64,000 nt of DNA from Melieria omissa. Taxonomy: Eukaryota; Arthropoda; Insecta; Diptera; Ulidiidae. The stretch is taken from contig OZ020267.1 in the NCBI GenBank assembly GCA_963971225.1, forward strand, positions 36,732,989 to 36,796,988, given 5' to 3'. The notes under the pieces were generated by a model. It was not told the origin of the DNA. It ran no database searches and was given only the letters and a program-made list of their open reading frames with translations. Both the position numbers and the translations under genes were made by a program. Numbering within the stretch: position 1 is the stretch's first letter; the number at the start of each line of letters is the position of its first letter. Positions 43,052 through 53,209 of this stretch are shown here, piece by piece.

Positions 43052-44794
43052 ATGAGCCCGAACAAAAAAGTGTACGCAACGAAAAAAGGCCATAAAAACA
43101 GCAGTTACCGGATACGAGATAAGGGGAAACGGAAACTGCGGAATAGGTTCCAGATTGAAGGTGACAGCGAGGATGTTTCGGCGTCAGCGAAAAAACTTCG
43201 GATGTCGAAAGGACAGTACCACGTGAACGTGAACCAGGCTTTTGGCTACCGGCTCATCGAATTCCTGTCGGTGTTTTCTGCACTATCGGAGTTGGTTGTC
43301 TGTAAGCAGTGCGGTTCGGATTTAAAATTCCAGGAAACCAGTGTTCGTGGGTTGGGGTTCAAACTCGCTGTTTGTTGCTCCAAGTGTGAACCACGATATA
43401 TAAATTCGTGCCCGCTAATCGGCCACGGATTCGAAATTAATCGACGTATAGTACTGGCTATGCGGATTCTTGGTGTCGGATTGAATGGCATATCAAAGTT
43501 TTGCGCCTTCATGTGTTTGCCGAGTCCAGTTTTCAAATCATTCTACACGAAACTCATCAAAACGATTTCCATCGCCACATCTTCTGTATGTCAAATGTCT
43601 ATGAAGAATGCAGCTGCTAAGGAGAAGGAGTTATCGGAGAAGGACGGCGAGACGAGCGGTCTGACGGTTTCCGGAGATGGCACGTGGAAGAGAAGGGGCT
43701 TTTCTTCTTTGCTGGGCGCGACGTCTCTCATCGGCTGGCGCACGGGGAAAATCATGGACTTGGAGGTAAAATCCAAAATTTGCAAATCCTGTGATATCTG
43801 GGAGAAGAAGGAGGGGACCGCAGAGTACGAGGAATGGAAGGAAACTCATCATGACAAGTGCGAACGAAATCACCAAGGGTCATCGGGAAAAATGGAGGTG
43901 GATGCTGTAATCGAGATGTTCCAGCGGTCCGAAAGTCTACACGGAACGAAATACAGCAAATACATCGGGGACGGCGACAGCAAGACCTTTAAAGGTATTA
44001 TTGACAGCCAGCCATACGAAGATTTGATCGTGCAAAAGAAAGAGTGTATCGACCACGTGCAAAAGCGTATGGGGAAACATCTTCGGTCACTCGTTAAAAA
44101 CACGAAAGGGCTCGGCGGAAAGGGGAAGTTGACGGGAAAACTCATTGACGAGCTGACGATGTACTATGGATTAGCTATTCGGAGGAATTCTTCATCACTC
44201 GAAGACATGAAACGAGAAATCTGGGCAACTTTAAATCATAAGATATCGACTAACGACAACCCGCAGCACAGCAAATGTCCAGTAGGCCCGGATTCCTGGT
44301 GTTCCTGGCAGAAGGCGAAAGCGACCGGTGAGCTGAAGGACTACAATCACAAGCCTGCTATGAAGAAGGAAATTTTCGTCGCTCTCAAACCGGTTTACAC
44401 AGAGTTGTCCCGAGATGACTTGCTGCAAAGGTGCCTCGGCGGGTTTACTCACAACGCGAACGAGTCTTTCAATGCAACTCTGTGGCAAATGGCGCCGAAA
44501 ACTGTTCACAGCGGGAAGTCGGTGGTGGACATCGCAGCTGATATTGCTGCGTGCAATTTCAATGATGGGATGATGGGTATCATGGAAATAATGCAAGTAC
44601 TAAATCTGGAAATCGGCCCGACCTGCTACAACTTCTGCCTGGCTGCTGACGCCGAACGCACGAGCAAGGCGGAGGAGCGCCTCACGGATGCAGCGAAAGA
44701 AGCCCGGAGATGCAGTTTGGCGACCCGAAAACACAAGGACTTCTTGGATGACAACGCAGAAGGCCAAATGTATGGAGCCGGCATCGCCGATTGA
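43052..44794 (+). CDS. Kolobok-like DDE transposase, 580 aa
   Basis: Predicted cut-and-paste transposase with an RNase H-fold (Mutator-like) catalytic domain. The N-terminus (1-60) is strongly basic, followed by Cys pairs CKQC (84-87) and CCSKC (108-112), a likely zinc-binding unit. Candidate catalytic residues are Asp209 in SGDGTWKRRG, Asp307 (or 309) in YIGDGDSKTF and Glu471 in GGFTHNANESFNATLW. A Cys/His insert KICKSCDIW...HHDKCERNH (243-274) lies between the two aspartates. The C-terminus GQMYGAGIAD resembles the Gly-rich end I associate with this protein group. The ATG at 43052 is the first in frame and no stop or frameshift is seen. It is the only product-size frame of the element. Superfamily call rests on TTAA and motif layout; activity is unknown. 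Confidence 0.85.
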   Translation: MSPNKKVYATKKGHKNSSYRIRDKGKRKLRNRFQIEGDSEDVSASAKKLRMSKGQYHVNVNQAFGYRLIEFLSVFSALSELVVCKQCGSDLKFQETSVRGLGFKLAVCCSKCEPRYINSCPLIGHGFEINRRIVLAMRILGVGLNGISKFCAFMCLPSPVFKSFYTKLIKTISIATSSVCQMSMKNAAAKEKELSEKDGETSGLTVSGDGTWKRRGFSSLLGATSLIGWRTGKIMDLEVKSKICKSCDIWEKKEGTAEYEEWKETHHDKCERNHQGSSGKMEVDAVIEMFQRSESLHGTKYSKYIGDGDSKTFKGIIDSQPYEDLIVQKKECIDHVQKRMGKHLRSLVKNTKGLGGKGKLTGKLIDELTMYYGLAIRRNSSSLEDMKREIWATLNHKISTNDNPQHSKCPVGPDSWCSWQKAKATGELKDYNHKPAMKKEIFVALKPVYTELSRDDLLQRCLGGFTHNANESFNATLWQMAPKTVHSGKSVVDIAADIAACNFNDGMMGIMEIMQVLNLEIGPTCYNFCLAADAERTSKAEERLTDAAKEARRCSLATRKHKDFLDDNAEGQMYGAGIAD

Positions 44795-44796
44795 AG

Positions 44797-45400
44797 GTAA
44801 ATATCACTTTTCCACGAGAAAAATGAAATTTTATCTTTAAACGCGTTTACCTCGAAACGGGGCTTTTCAAACTGGCGTGGGAAATAACTCTAACCAGTTA
44901 TTATTAAATTTGGATATCGCCTAGGTTTTCTTGTTTAGAATTAAATTCTGCTTAGAAATACGTATCCACATTTTCGATTTTGTCAAAAATGGATTTTTAA
45001 TCCACGATTTTGTAAGCATTTTTAGGGTTAAAAAATGGACTTTTTTTCCTAAGGCCACAACTTTTGAAAACAATTAATTTAAAAAAAATCGGAATACGTA
45101 TTTCTAACCCGAATTTCATTACTTATCAGGATTTTGTTCGATTTATGTTCCAGGATCACATGGGAAGGAGTATTTTCTCACGCCGTTTTCCGACTTCCGC
45201 GCGAGGACGCCCGCGCGACCTGGTGCACCGGCCACGGGGGGACGCCAATCGAGTTCAAAAAAATACAAATTGTAGTTCGAAGGATGAGTAATAAATGGGT
45301 TATAACATATTTGCCCTCCCTGAGTGTTTTATTGCTTAAAAAAATTAACGAAAATGCCTTACTTTTTGGACGTTCAAAGTGTACTCCCCCCTTAAGTTAA
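44797..45400 (+). other. Possible intron and 3' exon of the Kolobok-like element
   Basis: Three bases after the stop codon's first base triplet is a donor-like AG|GTAAAT (44797), and TTATGTTCCAG (ending 45153) is acceptor-like. The 45154-45290 segment is GC-rich, and in the spliced frame reads ITWEGVFSHAVFRLPRED, then ARATWCTGHGGTPIEFKK. Splicing keeps the transposase frame, but the TGA at 44792-44794 would remain upstream. It may be a spliced 3' untranslated region. Speculative. Confidence 0.25.
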
Positions 45401-45460
45401 ACCCATAAATCAATCGTGGCTGAAGTTGCTCTCAGGCAACTTTGGGATCGAAAGGGTTAA

Positions 45461-45657
45461 GCAACTCAAAAAATTTTTTTTATTTTGCCAGATTTTTATT
45501 AATGTGTGAACCTTTTTTGATTTATCTGATAGTATCGATAGCATCGACATTTTTCACTCAAACTATCGAAAATATCGAATGGGCCATCTATCGATAGTTT
45601 CCCAGCTCTAATCGGTAGATACTAAAGAGCGGCGCAAGCACTATGAAAATGACTTGC
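45461..45657 (-). repeat. Inverse copy of 20107-20306, with hAT MITE end
   Basis: In inverse orientation it repeats the ATCGATA-rich segment, the duplication GTATCTAC (seen as GTAGATAC) and about 43 bp of the right end of the minisatellite MITE (TAAAGAGCGGCGCAAGC). Homology stops at about 45657. Confidence 0.8.
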
Positions 45658-45666
45658 AAGCCATCG

Positions 45667-45775
45667 CAACATATTAGTTTGTTGCTGCTTACTTAAATCA
45701 ATCATAGCTTTTGCTATAAGATCACAAATATTTGGGTGATGTTTCTCTTCTTCTTGAACTTTGGGTTCGAAAGGG
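45667..45775 (-). repeat. Partial third copy of the TTAA MITE
   Basis: Contains TTAGTTTGTTGCTGCTTAC and ends ACTTTGGGTTCGAAAGGG next to TTAA (45776-45779), matching one end of the 20311-20805 family. Confidence 0.6.
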
Positions 45776-45942
45776 TTAAGAAAGCAATCATCAGCCAAGA
45801 CGGGTTTTTTTTTTAATTCGGTGTCTAAAGGGACAAAACGTGAGTTAAAGTGTTGTATGAAGAAAGTTGATTTATTGGGCCCATTCTGCTAGTGCGAAAT
45901 AAAGTCTTCAATTTCATGTAAAATAATGGATTTATTTTCACT

Positions 45943-46286
45943 GCTTCTTCTTCTTCTCCTTCTTCTTGACTGGCACGACAGCCCGATTACGATACTAAGG
46001 CCTAGCTACCCGGAACCATTCATGTTGTGCGTGTGAATTTTTTAGAAGGTTGGAAGGGACCTACAGTTTTTATGCCGATTCCGAACGGCGAGTTGGGAGC
46101 TTTTTCATAGGCAATTTTTACTCTCAGAGGTTTGCCATTTCCAGCTGAGAGAACAACCACCGAAAGAAAAATTGTTGTTTTTCTTTTTTTTCGGTGTTAA
46201 CAGCAACGGAGTCTTGAACTTGGGCTCGAGCGTCGCATTTGACTCGCGGCCCAAGGCACCAGCCAGCTGAGCTACGGCAGCTCATT
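45943..46286 (-). mobile_element. tRNA-derived SINE with GAA tail
   Basis: On the minus strand: head GCCGTAGCTCAGCTGGCTGG, a GTTCAAGACTCC box B, body with TCGCCGTTCGG and TGTAGGTCCC, then TGGCACGACAGCCCG in inverse and a GAA-rich tail. Same family as 58860-59191. The flanks suggest only a poor target duplication. Confidence 0.8.
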
Positions 46287-48376
46287 TTTACTACACTTTA
46301 CATAAATCAGATAATGTGCTGTGATGTACGGCTGTGAGTGCCATCAATTGTTTGTTGCCAATATTTTCACAGCTATAAAGAATTTTACAGTTTAGTACTA
46401 TTGAACTCATCACTTACATTGAACACTTTGTTTTTATTACAATGTGATCCCATTCAATGACTCGTTTGGCAAAGTTATTTGTATATATAGGAAATTGCGC
46501 GAAGAATGTGGGTCATTGCAATCAGCAAAACAACCAAATGCAACATAAATCAACAAATTGAGTTTGAAAATCGTTTCATTTCTCTTGGCTTCACATAAAA
46601 ATACCACGAGGCGCAGACAACATCTGCAAACACTTGGAACCGCACAAATCGTTTAAGCTATTCGGCTATAAACTCGACATGGCAGTTTCGTTTGCATGAA
46701 TATCCAAACTCGATTATGATTTATGACTTTCCGTGGCGGGGCGAGGGGGACGGAGTGTGGCACACAAATTGGAACATCTCAGCGCCGAAGCGCGGCAGAA
46801 GCTACCGAAGCAATGAAAATAAATAAATGAAGAAATGGAAAAAGTTGAAAACTTGCGCAGCCAATCGAAGACAAATCGATGGGGAAAATGCTGCGTATGT
46901 CTTTTTTTTTTTTTAATTTATTTATATTCATTTGTTTCATTTTAACTTGAAAATTAAAAGGTGTGTTTACGTTTATGTGCGAAAACGAATTAAACGCTGA
47001 AAGTAAACAAATGCGAGACATGGCATAACAATTTTTTACAAGTATATGTAAATGTAAATGTGTGTGTTCTTATGTATTTAGATGTGTACGTTTGAGGCCG
47101 GCAATAACTGCGAAAATAAAATAAAATATGGCCTGCAGACAACGAATGTGTGTCGACAGCCGTAGGATTGGAAACTTAATGGCCGAACGCAGTTTATGTC
47201 TATTTACGAGCGGGTAAAAATAAATAAATACCCACAGCGATGGCTGCTCTCGGTTCTCGGCTTCCACGCACATGTGTAAATATGCCGCAGGTGTACAACT
47301 ACAACTACAACACAACAGTCCAGCCCTTTGGCCATCCAGATGGGAGTAGTGGCTCAAGCGATGAATTTATCAAATTCAAAAGCTGTGGCAACCGAAATCT
47401 GCCAATCCGAAAACTATTAAGGAAAACCTAAACTTTTCACTCTTTCAAAATGACAAGAAAAACTTGAAATCTTCACTCTGGTAAATGCAACATTGTCCAC
47501 GCACTTTTGCCATGTTTGCACTTTTTCCACAAACCACGCTTCTGTTGGTGTTTGATAGCTCCACATACGATTCGACTCGACCCGAATCCATTCAATGAAA
47601 TTCAATTCAATTGGTTGTGTAATGTGGCATTTGATTGTGAGCCGTGCACTGATTCGATTTGGATTTCCGTGCACGCTTAGTGACTTTCAATGGACACCAA
47701 TGAAACTATTTCTAGGAAATCCTGCTGTGGCTCTGTACAACTATCGGATGTTATGAATTTGAATAACTACGCATGGCCATTATTGTAGTTCAACGGAGTG
47801 TGCACACCTGAACGAGGATGAACAGGCCGCTGCTGCCGTAAATGATGATGATGTTGTTTAGATTGTTGTTGTTGTTGCTTATGCGTTACAGTCAAGAGCA
47901 TAAGAAGAAAGCAATTAATTTGATTGATCTGCTACAGGATAAAGGGCCAGTTTGATTGGTATTTTATTGGCAGCAACGCTGGAAAATTTATGCTGCCATG
48001 AATATGAAGAATGGAGGAATTGAATGCATGTGTGGCCAATGTATGCATTAGCCACATATGAGCGACTAAACACACAGCAACAAATTAATGCGATTTGTAT
48101 GCGCACCTGGGCGTAGACTAACTGATAGCAACATTAGTTTATTGATAGTTTGCAGGTGCAAGTTTTAGTAGAATTTTCTAGAACTAGTTATAAGATTGTG
48201 TGGCTTTCATGCCTGTCTGCTGGTATTAAACGTGTTTTCGTCAGCACTGGCGACTTTTCTTAGATGCTAACACCTAGTGGCGCATACAGGGAGAACACAG
48301 AAATTGCTGGAACAAAATTGCGTCTTTCTGAAAATAAATGTAATTTTTTTCCTGCTTTTTTTAATTTTTTTTTAAA
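46287..48376. other. Noncoding stretch, no gene recognised
   Basis: Long T/A tracts near 46900 and a GTT run near 47860-47880. Frames up to 95 aa have no motif. Nothing assignable. Confidence 0.35.
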
Positions 48377-48378
48377 TA

Positions 48379-49119
48379 TCAGGTGTACAACTTTGCTTCC
48401 GCCGTTTTTTCCAAAATTAAAAGCTTTATTGCGAAAAAGTGCTTACAGATGTATTATTCAAAGTATTGTCCGTCGCTAGCGACAACTTTCTCCCATCTTT
48501 CCGGCAATTTTCGGATCCCGGCTCGAAAAAAGGAGTCCTCTTTTGACGCTATCCATGAAGCAATCCATTTTTCCAATTCTTCGAAGGATTGAAAATGTTG
48601 ATCTGCCAGGCCGTGTGCCATCGAACGGAATAGGTGGAAGTCAGAAGGGGCGACATCTGGGGAATACGGCGGGTGGGGCAAGACTTCCCATTTCAGCGTT
48701 TCCAGGTACTTTTTGACCACTTTTGCGACGTGAGGCCGAGCATTGTCGTGTTGGAGGATGACTTTGTCATGTCGAAATCACCATTTTTAAAACGTTGAAA
48801 CCACTCCCGACACGTTCTTTCACTCAGAGCAGCATCACCGTAAGTTTCTGAGAGCATTCGATGCGCTTCAGCTACATTTTTTTTCGAATTGTAACAGAAA
48901 AGTAAAACTTCCCGCAAATGGCGAGAATTGGGCACATAAACGGACATTTTCGAGCGTGAATAATACGAAAACAAGAACAACTGTCACTGAAACGGCGATG
49001 ACAATTCGTTAGGCACTGTCCACACTCACTTTAAAGGCATTACCATCTATGTATTTCAACCAGCCTCAGCCGGTACAGCCACCTATCGGAAAACGGCGGA
49101 AGCAAAGTTGTACACCTGA
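48379..49119 (-). mobile_element. Internally deleted cecropia-type mariner, 741 bp
   Basis: Inverted ends of about 33 bp begin TCAGGTGTACAACTTTGC, nearly perfect, with TA on both sides (48377-48378, 49120-49121). About half of a normal mariner is missing from the middle of the transposase gene. The ends look intact, so it could be cross-mobilised. Confidence 0.9.
48454..48963 (-). pseudogene. Mariner transposase with a large internal deletion
   Basis: The N-terminal part reads SRHLREVLLFCYNSKKNVAE, AHRMLSETYGDAALSERTCR and EWFQRFKNGDFDM, then jumps at about 48772 to the region encoding VILQHDNARPHVAKVV (second catalytic Asp) in another frame. It continues KYLETLKWEVLPHPPYSPDV with APSDFHLF (third Asp) to the end WEKVVASDGQYFE. 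The deletion removes the linker and first catalytic Asp, and the junction is out of frame. The style matches the cecropia subfamily. Confidence 0.9.
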
Positions 49120-49121
49120 TA

Positions 49122-50455
49122 GTAAAAAAAAAACAAATTACAAAAACCCTACGTCGAGATAATTTTGATACTATTAAGAATGTCTGTTACAAATTTCATG
49201 TAAATCGGTGCATTAGAACTTGAGATATCCTGTGAACCGTAACGAAAAAAGTAGTTTCGAGAAAAACATGCTTAAAGTTTACAGTCTCAATTCATAACTC
49301 TGAAAATAATTCGAATTTTCGTAAATCCTCTTAGAGGCTTATTCTAACTTTGAAAATGTGACATTTAAAAAATAAATTTTTTTGGAATTTTTAGTCTAGA
49401 ATACCCTTTCGGGACTACTGGGATAATACGTCCCAGCAAGTTTTTAAGGCCCCTCAAAATAATTATTCAGATCTCGTGACCCACGCAGAATAATTATTCA
49501 AATTATATGTCTTCGGATAAAGGATGTTTTTAGAATTTGTGAGTTTGCAACAAAATTTTTTAGTCCCAAAATTGAAAGTATGGGAACATTTCTACCAAGA
49601 GTATTTTGGTTTTCAAAATTAAACTCCGTCCCGTAAGGGTTAAATAATAGGGGTCTTCCCACCGAGCACGTTACTTTGTTAGTTCGCTACTCTGAAGATT
49701 TAAACGTGTATTTTGTTTTTATAAAAGTATCGAACTTTCGAAATACCGAGCAACCAAGTAACAAGGTGGCCTGACAATTCGTTCGTTGGTGATACTGCGA
49801 TCAGCTGTTCAATTTCATTCTATTTCTATCGATTCCTGTGCACTTTTTGCAACAAATTTGTACAAGATCAGCTGTTGGAAACAACAGCGCTCGTGTCACC
49901 AGACTAACTAAAAGACTATAGAAAAAAAATTTACTCACAGTTTACAACTTTACCGAGTTACCCATTAACGAATTACACAGGGCAACAAATTTAAACTTTT
50001 TGTCGGCTTTTCTGGTTTTGACATCAGTTCATAAGTTCATAAGTAATTAGGGACCGCTGATTTCGAATCCGCAAACCATTTTTAAAACTTAGTTTACGTT
50101 TTCGTAAAAATGGGCGTGTCACTTTTTTTGGATTTTCCTTAACTTTTTTCACGTTTTCGATTATAATTTCTAAACCAATAAAGCGGTTGACATGCTTTTC
50201 ACCTTGTGGCATTTACAACCCCTCACGGCTTTTTCTTCAATGTAATTTATTTTTATAAATTTTACAATTCCGCGGTAATTGGACCTCAAAGTCTGAAAAT
50301 ATGGATTTTCATGGCGTTTTCTTTAATGTTGAAAAACATGCACATTTTTCGTAAATCGGTGTGAATACCCCTAACATAAAATATGCTTAACCATTTCGTA
50401 CATTTGATTCGTTAACAAATGATTGTGTTATCTAAAGTGTATCCTTTTTGTATTA
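49122..50455. other. AT-rich noncoding stretch
   Basis: No coding or repeat match is recognised. A possible paired motif around GTTACTTTGTTAG (49670) and AGTAACAAGG (49757) was noted without defined ends. Confidence 0.3.
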
Positions 50456-50457
50456 TA

Positions 50458-51612
50458 ACGGGTTTCTTTTTTAAGAGCCTCCGTATTATTTAAAAAAAGC
50501 ACATAAACTTTAGAGAAATGTATAAAATCATTATTTGAGTCGATTTAACGATCTTATAATTCAATGTTTAAAGATGTCATGTAAATGTTGACCGCGGTTG
50601 CGCCTTAAATGGTTCATACGCTGGGTCCAATTTTGGGATACTCTCTCCAACATATCGGCCGATCCCTCATGAATAAATTCTTCAATATTGGCTTCCAGTG
50701 CGTCAACCGTTGCGGGCTTCTCGCTATAGACATGAGTCTTAACATAGACCCACAAAAAATAGCCTCAAGACGTTAAATCCCACGATCTAGGCGACCAATT
50801 GATCAGCTCCAGCTCTTCCATATTCAACAAAAAGAAAAGTTAGTAATCATCGCACGGTAGCGCTCGCCATTTGCAGTAACGTTCCTGCCTTCATCATCTT
50901 TGAAAAAGTACTGTCCAATGATGCCACCGGCCCATAATCCACACCAAACAGTGCATTTTTCAGGATGCATTGGCAGTTCTTGCAATGCTTCTGGCTGCTT
51001 TTCACACCAAATACGGCAATTTTAATTGTTCACGTATCCATTCAACCAGAATGGAATTTACGAATAAAAAAGTGGATCTTCATTCAACTTTGTCAGCGCC
51101 CATGCACACAAAGTTAGCCGTTTTGGTAGGTCGTGTGGCTTCAGTTCTTGCATCAGCTGTATTTTTAAAGGTTTTACACCCAAATCCTTCCGCAAAATTT
51201 TCCACGTAGTGGAGAAAAAGAGGTCCAATTGCGAACGGCACCGAATCGATGATTCATTGGCCGGATAAACCTGCGATATTTTCCTCTCTTCGCACTCTGC
51301 GTACGCGTGTTGGTGGCTTAATGTCCAATAATGTAAATTTGTTGCGAAATTTAGTCACAAGATTCGGAATAGCCGCCTCAGAAGGTCGCCCAAACTGACC
51401 ATTAAATGGAAGAAGTGCACGATGAACTTTCTGAACCGAGCATGAATTTTGATAATAAAATTCAATAAACTGCAAGCGCTGTTCGTTTGTAAGTAATTCA
51501 TGTAATTCATGGTTAAATTATAGTCACTGAACATGTTTGAGAGTAACATGTTACACGAAAACAGCTGCCAAAAATAGTTCTGCCAAAAGAAAGTTCCTAA
51601 AAAATCACCCTT
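50458..51612 (-). mobile_element. Decayed IS630/Tc1/mariner-type element
   Basis: Ends ACGGGTTTCTTTTTTA (left) and AAGGGTGATTTTTTAGG (inward from the right), each next to TA (50456-50457, 51613-51614). The ends are imperfect. The length of 1155 bp includes one broken transposase gene. The type is common in arthropod genomes. Confidence 0.75.
50564..51515 (-). pseudogene. Broken IS630/Tc1/mariner-type transposase
   Basis: From the N-terminus: TNEQRLQFIEFYYQNSCSVQ, KVHRALLPFNGQFGRPSEAA, NKFTLLDIKPPTRVRRVR (helix-turn-helix part), then many stops. Recognisable later pieces: MHPEKCTVW-like, GRWHHW, NWSPRSWDLTS and GYFLWVYVK, and the C-terminus ADMLERVSQNWTQRMNHLRR to HLHDIFKH. The DNAPxH-like region with the second catalytic residue is deleted, and the LDYF Asp is replaced by a stop plus Gly. 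Dead copy. Confidence 0.8.
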
Positions 51613-51614
51613 TA

Positions 51615-52980
51615 CAAATTTTAAAACCCCCCATGACTCAGTTCTCGCTACACCCCGAGCGCATATTTTCACCTTTTAAATAAATCTTCGCGCATAAAGC
51701 TCGGAAAATTTTAAGGAACCAAAAACAAACTAAAATATGTTCATAAACTCCAACTCTGCATCAAAGCATTTGTCATTCTTCATAAAAAAAAAAAAATTTT
51801 AATAAACCGCCCAGATACTAAGAATCTGTTCTATAAAAGGCAGCAAAGGGTAGAGGAAAAGTTTTTAATTAAAATGTTAATTCAAGAACTTATTGCCAAA
51901 GCAAACATATGACACAAGTGTGCGCTATAAACCCAAATTATGCATTAAAATATTAAAATTATCATTTTTATTTCGTGTACACCATAACAGATCGCAAGAC
52001 TGTAACACTTTGTGGACCGCATTTCAAACACACTGCCCATCCTCGCTCGCATTGAAAATTCAATAAAGTGAATGAAAAATATTGTAATTCTGCAGCAAGC
52101 CATGTACTCTTAACCCAATTACGATGGCTTTTGCGATTTTTCGCCCAGCAGCATAAATAAACGCATAAACCCCGGCGGCGATTGGCAAGGACAATGACAG
52201 GATGCGCGTGTTAAAGCGCATAAAATTCAGGCTGACCTACTCAGCATCAAAAGAAAGCAGCAAAAATGAAAAGTCATTGAAACGAAAGTTTTCAAGAATA
52301 CAACACAATACTGTACACAGGCACATACACACACACCTACATAACCACACGTAAAACATTCAATTTACGATTTTGCATAATGACGAGAATTCCAAACGAA
52401 ATTTTATGCATTTTTGGCCACTTGGTTAATTTTTCAGAATGTTGCGCTTTTTGTTTTTTTAATTTTTCAACTGAAGAAAGTTGAAGGTGCTGTCAAATGG
52501 CGATAATGTGTGTGTGTGTGTGCGCTCATTGAAGTTGAACAGGAAGCTTTGAAATGGCTGCGGTCGCCAAAGCTAGAACGCCTTCAAAGTGCACCCTTGG
52601 GGTTTGTTTCCGGTATGGGGAGCGTTTCGTTACTTTTAAAGAATGTGCGCGCAGTAATTAATCGAGGCCCAAAGTGCCTTTAATAAGCGTTAAGGCGTTG
52701 CGATTGGTTTTGCATTGCTGGAAAAAGTGTCTTAAGGGTGAGATGGGGTCAAAATACACCGCAAAATTTCCTAAAGTTTAATGAAACGTTCACACACATT
52801 TTCTGATTTTTGGTGTTGGCATATGAACACAAAATTGCTTGAAAAATTATATTTTCTAATTAAAAATAATTAAATATCGAAAGTAAATGGGTTTGAGTAT
52901 CAATTCTAAAGGGAGAATTATGGCAAGAAAAAATGTTTTTTTACGATTTATCAAATAATAAAATTCAAAACTGTAACTCA
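51615..52980. other. Noncoding stretch
   Basis: AT-rich with a TG run (52508-52522). No coding is recognised. Confidence 0.35.
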
Positions 52981-53039
52981 AGGGGTCAAGGTTCCTGGCA
53001 GACCTGGCCTGCGCAGCAATAGTTAAAATTTCGAATCTA

Positions 53040-53209
53040 CTCTCCTTCATCAAGAGGTCGAATTGGTTTGCCCCGGACTGAGAGCCACTGGCTAGCTCCA
53101 GAATCTTCTAGGAAGGAATTCACAATGGGCCATTTGGCCTGCGAGTGGAAGTGCGGCCCTTGGGACGCACACACTCTTCCCTACCTAACCGAACCTAACC
53201 TAACTCTTA
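53040..53209 (+). repeat. 3' end of a non-LTR element with CCTAA tail
   Basis: AAGGAATTCACAATGGGCC, GCGAGTGGAAGTGCGGCCC, then CCTAACCGAACCTAACCTAAC. Similar untranslated ends lie at 29399-29460 and 54747-54815 (minus), and a related GATTCACAATGG at 36105. Confidence 0.5.

Larger units (their letters stand above)
42698..45391 (+). mobile_element. Complete TTAA DNA transposon, Kolobok-like
   Basis: Inverted ends GGGGGGAGTACACTTTGA at 42698 and, inward, from 45391. TTAA lies at 42694-42697 and 45392-45395. The paralogous sequence at 20311-20805 has a single TTAA at the matching point, which proves that TTAA is the target duplication. Length is 2694 bp with one uninterrupted 580-aa DDE transposase frame. 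TTAA plus a Mutator-like-domain transposase fits the Kolobok superfamily. piggyBac is excluded by the protein; Phantom/MULE elements share the fold but are known for longer duplications. Internal GC content is higher than the surroundings. Confidence 0.85.
41234..45456 (-). mobile_element. TTAA MITE copy split by two insertions
   Basis: The remaining pieces, 41234-41297, 42347-42697 and 45396-45456 (about 476 bp in total), align in order and inverse orientation with the continuous 20311-20805 copy. The end at 45456 reads CCCTTTCGATCCCAAAGTTG inward next to TTAA (45457-45460). The other end has decayed to CTTTCGACCCCGAATTT. Confidence 0.8.

Noticed and set aside
42690..45400. piggyBac classification of the 2.7-kb element on the basis of TTAA
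   Set aside because: The transposase has Mutator-like SGDGTW and GDGD motifs with a different zinc layout, and none of the piggyBac features I know. TTAA is also used by Kolobok.
47875..47905. CRISPR-like or other prokaryotic array signals
   Set aside because: No regularly spaced direct repeats with unique spacers anywhere in the window; the sequence is eukaryotic in character. The GTT runs are simple repeats.
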